A stretch of DNA of 7,587 nt, from contig JAFDWI010000401.1 of the NCBI GenBank assembly GCA_018268545.1, positions 1 through 7,587 of the forward strand. Reading direction: 5' to 3'. Source of the DNA: Actinomycetota bacterium. Lineage in GTDB: Bacteria; Actinomycetota; Acidimicrobiia; Acidimicrobiales; Iamiaceae. The translations under genes were made by a program, and so were the position numbers. This document shows, one piece after another, positions 1 to 6,203 of this stretch. The notes under the pieces are model-generated. The model made no database searches, was not told the origin of the DNA, and was given only the letters and a program-made list of their open reading frames with translations. Position 1 is the first letter of the stretch. The number at the start of each line of letters is the position of its first letter.

Positions 1-1186
1 ATCGGCGAATCCGTCACTTCCGGCCTGTACCTACGCCGGCTACCAGGACAGCCCGATCCCGACCCAGAAGTCCCCGAACTTCTGGGCCGCCATCGAGGGC
101 TACACGAACAACCATGCGAACGGTGATGCCTACTCGACCAGTGGTGCACAACACCGGAACACCGGCTACTGGTACGCGGTCGACATTCCAGCATCCGGCT
201 TGACCAACCCCGTCAGCGTCCAGGCCTGGGACCTCAACTCGAACTGCAAACTCACCTGTCGGACGGCCATGGGCGACGACTCCGGACCTCGGGTCAGGAT
301 GGTCGTCTACAAGGCGGGAGCGCTCAAGTTCGACATGACCCAGATCACGGCGATCGCGGGTTGCGACACCGGGTGGATCTCGTCGGGGACGAGTGCCACC
401 TACAGCGCCCGATGGGCACAGATCTGCTCGATCGGATCCGCGCAGGCCGGTGATCGCTACTACATCAACGTGATCTCGAACGACGGCACCAACGGGATGA
501 GCGACGGAGGCTACAACGGGTACGCGCTCCGTACGGTCGCGGGCACCTTCCCTGCGGCGTGCATGGATGTCATGCCGGTGGGGAACGTCGCCTGTTACGG
601 CACCGGCACACAACCTGCGCTCTCGGCCTACGGCGACATGGAGATGTACAACGGCATCGGTCAAGGCACCCCGACGCAGTTCTACCTCGCGAACGTGATC
701 CCCAACTATGCGGGCAAGACCCTCCAGATCGACCTGTTCGACCCGGGTGACGGGGGCTCGGGAACGAACAGTTGGATGACGGTGATGGGCCCGTCGACGT
801 CGTCGACCTCGGGGCAGAAGCTCCCGGCGTCGGCCTGCACGGTGCAGACGCGGCCCTACGGGAACAACAGCAGTTGGACCACGCAGTCGCTGTCGAACGG
901 GCCGAACTCGACCTACAACAACACCTGCACCTTCCAGACGACCAACAACGGTGACAACAGTTTCGGTCAGGACAACTGGGTTCGGATCACGATTCCCCTC
1001 CCGAGCGACTACGGCCCCACCGGCGGGGCGAACTGGACGAAGTGCAACCCGAACGTGACCGATCCCGTCAACAACGTCGGAAGTTGCTGGTGGCAGATGA
1101 GCTACTTCGTGACGGGGTCGAACCTGTCGGACTACACGACTTGGTCGGCTTCGGTCGTCGGGGACCCGGTCCACTTGGTCCAGTAG
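1..1186 (+). CDS. Secreted cysteine-rich beta-domain protein, C-terminal part (possibly TadG-related)
   Basis: The frame is open from base 2 to the TAG at 1184-1186, giving 394 residues of a protein whose start lies outside the window. A TTG at 200 is not a credible start, because the same Asn/Thr/Ser/Gly/Tyr/Trp-rich composition continues upstream. The fragment has few Lys or Arg and eleven Cys (for example NCKLTC, AGCDTGW, GSCWW), as expected of an exported, disulphide-bonded protein. Two modules look alike: one begins near base 164 (GYWYAVDIP) and one near base 677 (QFYLANVIP). Each starts with a beta strand pair followed by a D-rich turn (WDLNSN; FDPGDGG). It ends in GDPVHLVQ with no membrane anchor or LPXTG signal. 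Similar C-termini occur, from memory, in large actinobacterial proteins labelled pilus assembly TadG-related; this is a weak match. Other possibilities are a surface adhesin or a carbohydrate-binding protein. Function unknown. Confidence 0.85.
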   Translation, partial: SANPSLPACTYAGYQDSPIPTQKSPNFWAAIEGYTNNHANGDAYSTSGAQHRNTGYWYAVDIPASGLTNPVSVQAWDLNSNCKLTCRTAMGDDSGPRVRMVVYKAGALKFDMTQITAIAGCDTGWISSGTSATYSARWAQICSIGSAQAGDRYYINVISNDGTNGMSDGGYNGYALRTVAGTFPAACMDVMPVGNVACYGTGTQPALSAYGDMEMYNGIGQGTPTQFYLANVIPNYAGKTLQIDLFDPGDGGSGTNSWMTVMGPSTSSTSGQKLPASACTVQTRPYGNNSSWTTQSLSNGPNSTYNNTCTFQTTNNGDNSFGQDNWVRITIPLPSDYGPTGGANWTKCNPNVTDPVNNVGSCWWQMSYFVTGSNLSDYTTWSASVVGDPVHLVQ

Positions 1187-1223
1187 GCACGGGCTCGGCG
1201 CCTGGCCGGGCCGGGCGGGCTCG

Positions 1224-1229
1224 TAGTAT
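1224..1229 (+). promoter_or_regulatory. Candidate -10 box of obg (TAGTAT)
   Basis: TAGTAT fits the actinobacterial -10 pattern TANNNT and ends 10 bases before the obg ATG at 1240, so transcription would begin at or just before the start codon. The only purine-rich stretch nearby, GAGGG at 1233-1237, is two bases from the ATG, too close for a normal ribosome binding site. No clear TTGACA-like -35 is visible. The box suggests obg has its own promoter and does not depend on the upstream secreted-protein gene. Confidence 0.45.
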
Positions 1230-1239
1230 CTCGAGGGTC

Positions 1240-2523
1240 ATGGCCGGGTTCGTCGACGAAGCACAGATCCACGCGAAAGCCGGAGACGGCGGGAACGGCT
1301 GCGTCTCGTTCCGTCGTGAGGCCCACGTGCCCCGCGGTGGACCCGACGGCGGCGACGGTGGCAGAGGCGGCAGTGTCTGGCTGGTCGCCGACCCGAACGT
1401 GTCGTCGCTACTTGCCTTCAAGGACCACCCGCACCGGCGCGCGGGCAAGGGTTCCTCGGGTCGGGGCAAGAAGCAGCACGGTCGTGGCGGCGACGACGAG
1501 TTCGTCGCCGTTCCGGTGGGAACCGTCGTCAAGGACACCACCGGTGAGATCATCGCGGACCTGTCCGAGCCGGGCGGCCGTTGGCGCGCGGCTCGTGGCG
1601 GCGACGGAGGTCGGGGAAGCGCCCGCTTCCTCGCCAACAAGCGACGCGCCCCCAACTTCGCGGAACTCGGCGAACCCGGTGGAGAACACTGGCTGAACCT
1701 CGAACTCAAGCTGCTCGCCGACGTCGCGCTCGTCGGGTTTCCCAATGTCGGCAAGTCCACCCTGATCTCGCGGATCTCCGCAGCCAAACCCCGGATCGCG
1801 GACTATCCCTTCACCACCCTGGAGCCGAACCTCGGCGTCGTCCGCGGCGACACCTGGGACTTCATCGTCGCCGACATCCCCGGCCTCATCGAAGGCGCGG
1901 CACACGGTCGGGGGCTCGGATTCGACTTTCTTCGCCACATCGAACGCGCCCGGGTCCTGTGTGTGCTCGTCGACCTGGCACCGAGCGCAGAGCGACCCGC
2001 CGCCGACCAACTCGACGTGCTCCTCGATGAGTTGCGGACGTATCGGCCCGAACTCCTCGATCGACCGCGGGTCGTCGTTGGAAGCCGAGCGGATCTCGCC
2101 GAAGGTGACGGCCACGACGAGATCACCCCTGGTCGCGCGGACGGCGACGAATCGTGGATCGACCTCGCGATCTCGTCGGTCACCGGCGAAGGGCTCGACG
2201 TGCTGGTCGCCCGCCTCGCCGAGATCGTCGAGGCGTCCCGACGGGACCATCCCACCGTTGGCGAGGTCGGTTTCGTCGTTCATCACCCGATGACCGAGGA
2301 CGTCGGGGTCGAGCGGGTGGACGAGAACTCATGGGAGGTGACCGGTCGTCACGCCGTGCGCGCGGTCGCCCTTGTCAACCGGTCGTCGCCGGACGCGATC
2401 GCGTACATCCAGGATCGACTGCGAGGCCTCGGGGTCGACCGGGCCCTCGCTCGTGCCGGTGCCCGCGACGGCGACACCGTCACGATCGACGACTTCGCCT
2501 TCGACTATTTCGAGGATCTGTGA
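1240..2523 (+). CDS. obg: Obg/CgtA family ribosome-associated GTPase
   Basis: Obg is an essential GTPase that binds the large ribosomal subunit and acts in its assembly and in stress control. The 427-residue protein has all three Obg domains. The glycine-rich N-terminal fold spans about residues 1-159 (GGPDGGDGGRGG at 33-44). The G domain has G1 GFPNVGKST at 166-174, the switch segment DYPFTTLEPNLG from 188, G3 DIPG at 212-215 and G5 SSVTGEGL from 312. The C-terminal OCT domain spans about 345-427 and ends in the typical FAFDYFEDL. The start at ATG 1240 gives the canonical N-terminus (MAGFVDEAQIHAKAGDGGNG); the frame is open further upstream, but that stretch overlaps the previous gene and is unrelated in character. 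The G4 motif is odd: the expected NKxD reads SRAD at 282-285, keeping only the Asp. The last four bases overlap the GTG of proB, so the two are probably co-transcribed and translationally coupled. Confidence 0.97.
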   Translation: MAGFVDEAQIHAKAGDGGNGCVSFRREAHVPRGGPDGGDGGRGGSVWLVADPNVSSLLAFKDHPHRRAGKGSSGRGKKQHGRGGDDEFVAVPVGTVVKDTTGEIIADLSEPGGRWRAARGGDGGRGSARFLANKRRAPNFAELGEPGGEHWLNLELKLLADVALVGFPNVGKSTLISRISAAKPRIADYPFTTLEPNLGVVRGDTWDFIVADIPGLIEGAAHGRGLGFDFLRHIERARVLCVLVDLAPSAERPAADQLDVLLDELRTYRPELLDRPRVVVGSRADLAEGDGHDEITPGRADGDESWIDLAISSVTGEGLDVLVARLAEIVEASRRDHPTVGEVGFVVHHPMTEDVGVERVDENSWEVTGRHAVRAVALVNRSSPDAIAYIQDRLRGLGVDRALARAGARDGDTVTIDDFAFDYFEDL

Positions 2524-3635
2524 GCACCCACATCGTCGTCGCCAAGATCGGATCGTCGTCGGTCACCACCGCGGACGGACGCGTCGACAACGGTGCGATC
2601 GAGACGTTCTGCAACGGTGTCGCGATGTTGCGCGCCCAGGGCCACACCGTCGTCGTGGTCCCCTCCGGGGCGATCGCCGCGGGACTCACGGCGCTGGGAC
2701 TCGGAGGCGACCAGCGGCCCGGCGACGCCGTCACGCTGCAGGCGTTGGCCTCGGTCGGCCAGTCGCGCCTGATGGCCACCTACGAGCGGGCGTTGGCCGA
2801 CCACGGCCTCGTCGCCGGGCAGGTTCTGCTCACCCCGCTCGACTTCGGACTGCGTGAGCAGTATCTCCAGGCACGCAGCACCCTCGCACGACTCATCGAG
2901 CTGGGTGTCGTCCCCGTGGTCAACGAAAACGACGCGACGGCGGATGACGAGATCCGTTTCGGTGACAACGACCGTCTCGCCGCGCTCGTCGCGCACCTCG
3001 TCGGTGCCGACACACTCGTGTTGCTCACCGACACCGCCGGACTGTTCACGGCCGACCCACGGCTCGACGCGGAGGCGACGTTGATCGCCGCGGTCAACGC
3101 GACCGACGAGGACCTCGACGCGACCGTCGGCGGAGCGGGCACGTCGAGAGGTTCGGGAGGGATGGCTTCGAAGCTCGCCGCGGCACGCATCGCCGCGTTC
3201 TCGGGGGTGCGCGCCGTGATCGCACAAGCGTCGCGACCCGATGTGCTCACCGATGCGGTTGCGGGCGAACCCGGCACCGGTACCTTCGTCCTGCCACGAG
3301 ATGTGACGCTCTCGGCCCGCAAGCTCTGGATCGCGTTCGCCCGCCCCCGCCGCGGTGCACTCGTGATCGACGCCGGCGCCGTGCGGGCGGTCGTGGACGG
3401 GAACCGTTCGTTGCTCCCCGCCGGGGTTACCGAGGTTCGTGGCAACTTCGCCGCGGGTGACGCGGTCGAGATCGTCGGACCCGACGACGTGGTCGTCGCC
3501 AAGGGGTTGGTCCGGGTCGACTCGGTCACCGCCGACGCTGCGGTCGGCCATCGGACCGATGACCTCGACGCCGCAACCGCGGGCGTCGTCGTGCACCGCG
3601 ACGACCTGGTCGTACTCGTGGCCGGCCAAGGTTGA
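2520..3635 (+). CDS. proB: Glutamate 5-kinase (proline biosynthesis)
   Basis: ProB phosphorylates the gamma-carboxyl of L-glutamate with ATP, the first step from glutamate to proline, in the cytosol. The 371-residue length matches the two-domain enzyme. The amino acid kinase domain opens with VVAKIGSSS (Lys9) and PSGAIAAGL, and has the substrate-binding NEND at 135-138, DND at 149-151, TDTAGLFTADPR, and SGGMASK at 212-218. A PUA domain follows from about residue 280 to the end. The start is GTG at 2520, overlapping the obg stop as GTGA; GAGGA at 2512-2516 could serve as a ribosome binding site, though only three bases separate it from the start. ProB is usually feedback-inhibited by proline through the kinase domain; nothing in the sequence tells whether this one is. 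The expected partner proA does not follow: the next gene, vapC, is on the opposite strand and converges. Confidence 0.97.
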   Translation: MSTHIVVAKIGSSSVTTADGRVDNGAIETFCNGVAMLRAQGHTVVVVPSGAIAAGLTALGLGGDQRPGDAVTLQALASVGQSRLMATYERALADHGLVAGQVLLTPLDFGLREQYLQARSTLARLIELGVVPVVNENDATADDEIRFGDNDRLAALVAHLVGADTLVLLTDTAGLFTADPRLDAEATLIAAVNATDEDLDATVGGAGTSRGSGGMASKLAAARIAAFSGVRAVIAQASRPDVLTDAVAGEPGTGTFVLPRDVTLSARKLWIAFARPRRGALVIDAGAVRAVVDGNRSLLPAGVTEVRGNFAAGDAVEIVGPDDVVVAKGLVRVDSVTADAAVGHRTDDLDAATAGVVVHRDDLVVLVAGQG

Positions 3636-3655
3636 GGCGGTTCGTAGCGCGACCT

Positions 3656-3675
3656 GCCGCGAAGCTGAACGCGGC
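3656..3675. terminator. Candidate hairpin between convergent proB and vapC
   Basis: GCCGCG at 3656-3661 and CGCGGC at 3670-3675 can pair into a six-base-pair GC stem with an eight-base loop. It lies in the 48-base gap between the stop codons of proB (+) and vapC (-), where a bidirectional terminator would be expected. Neither strand has a T-tract after the stem, so it is not a classical intrinsic terminator. In GC-rich DNA a stem this short can arise by chance. Confidence 0.3.
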
Positions 3676-3683
3676 GCGAGCGG

Positions 3684-4082
3684 TCAGTCCGACGACAGCA
3701 GGATCACCTCGGGGTGGAGGGCTTTGAGCCCGCGATCGAGCGTGACGAGCCGACCGCGATGGTGTGCAGCAAGCGCGACCAGATAGGCGTCGGTGACCTG
3801 CCGATACCCGATGACCCCATCGAGGATGTCGCCAGAGAACGCAATGTCGTCGGGCCAGAACACGTGCCAGGGGTTGGCCACCAGAAGTTCCAGATGGTGG
3901 AGCGCTTCGCCGGCGGATCGACCATCGCGTAGGAGAAAGCGCAGGAGTGCACCCTGGGTGATCGGACAGGTCGCCACCGAGGGATCGTCCGTCTCGAACC
4001 AATCGAGCGCCGTGCGATGGTGCAGGTGATCGCCGATACTCAACGCGATCAACACGCTCGAGTCCGCGAGGTAAGTGGTCAA
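3684..4082 (-). CDS. vapC: VapC-type toxin, PIN-domain ribonuclease
   Basis: VapC toxins are Mg2+-dependent endoribonucleases that cut selected RNAs such as tRNAs and stop growth unless bound by their VapB antitoxin. The 132-residue protein is a single PIN domain. Three of the usual four acidic residues are clear: Asp7 (YLADSSVLIAL), Asp98 (VTDAYLVALA) and Asp116 (TLDRGL). The usual second acid is replaced by Gln43 in CPITQGALLRF, a layout I associate with the mycobacterial-type PIN toxins; that assignment is from memory. The start is TTG at 4082, overlapping the vapB stop as TTGA. No ATG is near, and this start gives the standard PIN N-terminus. No ribosome binding site stands out, so translation probably depends on coupling to vapB, with the weak TTG limiting toxin yield. 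The RNA target cannot be read from the sequence. Confidence 0.92.
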   Translation of the reverse strand: MTTYLADSSVLIALSIGDHLHHRTALDWFETDDPSVATCPITQGALLRFLLRDGRSAGEALHHLELLVANPWHVFWPDDIAFSGDILDGVIGYRQVTDAYLVALAAHHRGRLVTLDRGLKALHPEVILLSSD

Positions 4083-4300
4083 TCGTCGTCCAGCGAGGCG
4101 ACATCCTCGGGCGTGACCGGGTGTCCGACGAAGGCGATCGGAAGGCCGCGTGGTCCGATGACCAGATCATGCGTCGTCCCCGCTTCGAGAGATCGGCGCA
4201 TCAGGTCGACGGCAACACGGCTCAACGGCTCGTGACGGTCGTGCGCGAGTTGGCGGATGACGGCGTGCAGGTCGTCGGGCAGGTCGATCGTCGTGCGCAC
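4079..4300 (-). CDS. vapB: VapB-type antitoxin, ribbon-helix-helix
   Basis: VapB binds and blocks VapC through its C-terminal tail and represses the operon through its N-terminal DNA-binding domain. With GTG at 4300 as start, the protein has 73 residues. A ribbon-helix-helix domain covers about residues 1-41: beta strand RTTIDL, helix PDDLHAVIRQLAHD and helix LSRVAVDLMRRSLEAG. The tail, including GHPVTPEDVASLDDD, is typical of VapB partners. In-frame ATG codons at 4309 and 4312 would add three or four residues, but they sit on a TATGAT -10 box, so a transcript from that promoter could not include them. MRTTIDL is also the standard start of this family. Transcription read through from murJ, which ends 31-34 bases before those ATGs, could still use them. 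The stop overlaps the vapC start by four bases. Confidence 0.88.
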   Translation of the reverse strand: MRTTIDLPDDLHAVIRQLAHDRHEPLSRVAVDLMRRSLEAGTTHDLVIGPRGLPIAFVGHPVTPEDVASLDDD

Positions 4301-4306
4301 AGTGCT

Positions 4307-4332
4307 CATCATAGCATCATGATGCGATGATG
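4307..4332. promoter_or_regulatory. vapBC operator palindrome
   Basis: A 26-bp inverted repeat with a single mismatched pair (4313/4326) is centred between 4319 and 4320. Its perfect 12-bp core GCATCATGATGC spans 4314-4325, and outer arms CATCAT (4307-4312) and ATGATG (4327-4332) pair with each other. Read as half-sites, GCATCAT or its complement occurs at 4314-4320, 4319-4325 and 4327-4333, with the last two in direct repeat 8 bp apart. Ribbon-helix-helix antitoxins bind such repeated short sites as multimers. It overlaps the vapB -10 box and spacer, so bound VapB-VapC would block RNA polymerase. The operator role is inferred from position and symmetry. Confidence 0.75.
4308..4313 (-). promoter_or_regulatory. 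Candidate -10 box of vapBC (TATGAT)
   Basis: On the - strand TATGAT (4313 to 4308) matches the -10 consensus at five of six bases and is followed after seven bases by the GTG at 4300, the spacing expected of a leaderless transcript. No good -35 hexamer is visible 16-19 bases upstream, where the sequence is the end of the operator and the 3' end of murJ. It lies wholly inside the operator palindrome. Confidence 0.6.
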
Positions 4333-4343
4333 CCATGAGTCGA

Positions 4344-6131
4344 CTATTTCGGGTGGGAGAACCGTGCTCCGAGGCGACCGACGAGATGGTCGACGTCGGG
4401 AATTCGCAGCTGCCACGCGCACAGAGCGAAGACTGCTGCCGCGACGACCCCGCCGGCGAGTAACGCCGGTAGCGAACCGAACCCCGCCGGCGTGCCGATG
4501 GCCTCCACGACCGCGGTCGCGGCAACGGCCGTCGCGGCGGTCGCGACAAGCGCCCGCCACGTCGTGTTCCAGACGCTCGGGCCTTCGATGCCGTCGGTCG
4601 TTCGGCGCACCGCGAGGAGTGCCAGCACCGCCGCGATCGTGTAGGCGATCGAGAACGACGCGACCAGGCCCTCGGCGCCCCACCGACCCACAAATGCGAA
4701 CGCCAATGCAACGTTGATCGTGTTCTCGACCACGTTGACGAAGAACGGCGTGCGCGTGTTCTTCTGCGCGTAGAAGCACCGCAACGCATACAGGTACACC
4801 GAATACCCGACGAGCCCGAGCGAGAAGATCAGCAGCAACGTGCCGGTCAGCTCCGTGTCGTGGCGGTAGCCGCCGTGGCCCAACAGCACGTTCACGATCG
4901 GATGGGCCAACACCGCCATGACCGCGGAGGCCGGGACCAACACGAGCATCACCAGGCGCAGACCCGATGCGAACTGGCGCCTCAGCCCGGCCGTGTCGCC
5001 GGCAACCACCGCACGGGCCATCTCGGGTTCGGTCGTCGTCATCAACGACACCGCGAACAGTCCGTTGGGCAACTGGAAGAACATGAACGCATAGGTGTAC
5101 GCGGTCACGTTTCCGGTGCTGGCGATCGACGCGGCGAGCGCGAGCACGATCGCGAGAGCGATCTGGTTTGCCACGGTGTACGCGAGCGTCCACCCCGACA
5201 GGCGGAACACTTGGGAGATCGAACGATGCCGAAGGTCGAAATACGGGCGCAACCGGATCCCGGCGCGTCGGAGCGCCGGCCACAACGCACATGCCATCAC
5301 CACGATTCCCGCGGTCGTCCCCCCACCGAGCAGGACCATGAGCGTCGGGTCGCCCAGCACGCGCTCGGCCGAAGGAGCGATGCCGCCGACACGCCAGAAC
5401 GCGCCGAGGAAACACAACACCACGATGTTGTTGAGCGCAGGGGCGAACGCCGGGGCGACATAGGAACGCCGGGCGTTCAACATCGCCGAAGCCAACGCGG
5501 TGAGCCCGTAGAACAGGATCTGGGGGAGGAACCACCGAAGCATCGGCACACCGATCGCCACGATCTCGGCACGGTCCGCTGTCGAGGTGATGTTCCACGT
5601 GTACAACCGGAAGATCCACGGGGCGAGCACCATCGCGAGCGCGGTGACCGCGACGAGCCCGGAAACCAACACGGTGATGACCGCTGCATCGCCGTCGTCG
5701 TCGTGGCGAACATGATGATCGACGAAAATCGGCACGAGCGTCGCGGAGAACACGCCGCCGAGCAGCAGGTCGTAGATCATGTTGGGCGTGGTGTTCGCCA
5801 GGTTGTAGCCATCGGCGAGCGTGTGCGCGCCGAGCACCGCCGCGATCGCGATCGTCCGCACCAGGCCACTGACACGGCTGACCAGGGTGCCCGCGCCGAC
5901 GATCGACGACGAGCGCACCAACTGGGTCGTCCCGTGCAGCCGTGTTCGCTCATCCGCGTCGAGTGGCTCCGGTGCGTCGGCGACATCGGCGGCATCGTCG
6001 CTGATCGCGGCGACGGCACCGACCTCGAGGCCGGTCTCACCGGCAAGAGTGTGCAGCGGATCCAGCGGCCCCGCGAAGTTCCCTTCGACGCCGGTGGCCT
6101 CGGGCGAACCGGGGGAGTCGGGTCGCGCCAT
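4344..6131 (-). CDS. murJ: Lipid II flippase MurJ (MviN family)
   Basis: MurJ moves lipid-linked peptidoglycan precursors across the cytoplasmic membrane, between MurG and the transglycosylases. The 595-residue protein has about 14 hydrophobic segments from residue 76 to 575. Family motifs are SRVSGLVRTIAIAAVLG at 85-101, then ADGYNLANTTPN and the GGVFSATLVPIFV segment at 106-137, QLPNGLFAVSL at 353-363 and RCFYAQKNTRTP at 451-462. The first 75 residues are a hydrophilic, acidic, Ala/Pro/Asp-rich extension that the core family does not need. The mycobacterial-type C-terminal pseudokinase region is absent: the chain ends about 20 residues after the last membrane segment. I chose ATG 6131 over the TTG at 6140, because the TTG lies in a TAGTTT -10 box that fits a leaderless start at 6131. 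It follows the GNAT gene after 72 bases and precedes vapB. Confidence 0.95.
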   Translation of the reverse strand: MARPDSPGSPEATGVEGNFAGPLDPLHTLAGETGLEVGAVAAISDDAADVADAPEPLDADERTRLHGTTQLVRSSSIVGAGTLVSRVSGLVRTIAIAAVLGAHTLADGYNLANTTPNMIYDLLLGGVFSATLVPIFVDHHVRHDDDGDAAVITVLVSGLVAVTALAMVLAPWIFRLYTWNITSTADRAEIVAIGVPMLRWFLPQILFYGLTALASAMLNARRSYVAPAFAPALNNIVVLCFLGAFWRVGGIAPSAERVLGDPTLMVLLGGGTTAGIVVMACALWPALRRAGIRLRPYFDLRHRSISQVFRLSGWTLAYTVANQIALAIVLALAASIASTGNVTAYTYAFMFFQLPNGLFAVSLMTTTEPEMARAVVAGDTAGLRRQFASGLRLVMLVLVPASAVMAVLAHPIVNVLLGHGGYRHDTELTGTLLLIFSLGLVGYSVYLYALRCFYAQKNTRTPFFVNVVENTINVALAFAFVGRWGAEGLVASFSIAYTIAAVLALLAVRRTTDGIEGPSVWNTTWRALVATAATAVAATAVVEAIGTPAGFGSLPALLAGGVVAAAVFALCAWQLRIPDVDHLVGRLGARFSHPK

Positions 6132-6139
6132 GAGGGCCA

Positions 6140-6145
6140 AAACTA
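6140..6145 (-). promoter_or_regulatory. Candidate -10 box of murJ (TAGTTT)
   Basis: On the - strand TAGTTT (6145 to 6140) fits TANNNT and is followed by eight bases and then the murJ ATG at 6131, so the transcript would be leaderless or nearly so. It favours the ATG over the upstream in-frame TTG. No recognisable -35 element was found at the usual distance. Confidence 0.45.
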
Positions 6146-6153
6146 CCAGCGGT

Positions 6154-6170
6154 CACCGGAGCGACCGGTG
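6154..6170. other. Small inverted repeat upstream of murJ
   Basis: CACCGG (6154-6159) and CCGGTG (6165-6170) can form a six-base-pair stem with a five-base loop in the 72-base gap between the GNAT gene and murJ. It could be a weak terminator for the GNAT gene or an operator for murJ. There is no T-tract, and it lies 9 bases upstream of the proposed murJ -10 box. Chance occurrence is quite possible. Confidence 0.25.
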
Positions 6171-6203
6171 CGACAGAGCCGGTCGTGCGTGCCGCCGACG
6201 GCG

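Noticed and set aside
14..1174. A 386-codon open frame on the - strand opposite the secreted-protein gene
   Set aside because: Arg/Val-rich low-complexity translation with no recognisable motif; the + strand frame has coherent secreted-protein composition and paired cysteines.
1042..1239. Upstream extension of the obg frame by 66 codons
   Set aside because: It overlaps the end of the secreted-protein gene, has no similarity in character to the Obg N-terminus, and the ATG at 1240 gives the canonical start.
1187..1239. GC-rich repeats (GGGCTCG twice, GGCGCC) as a terminator before obg
   Set aside because: The repeats are direct, not inverted, apart from a six-base palindrome; no stable stem followed by T residues is visible.
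2505..3629. A 374-codon open frame on the - strand opposite proB
   Set aside because: It mirrors proB, and the translation shows no family features; explained by codon bias of the real gene.
4309..5619. A 436-codon - strand frame inside murJ
   Set aside because: It is an alternative frame of murJ, Arg/Asp/Gly-rich and without membrane segments, while the MurJ frame matches family motifs throughout.
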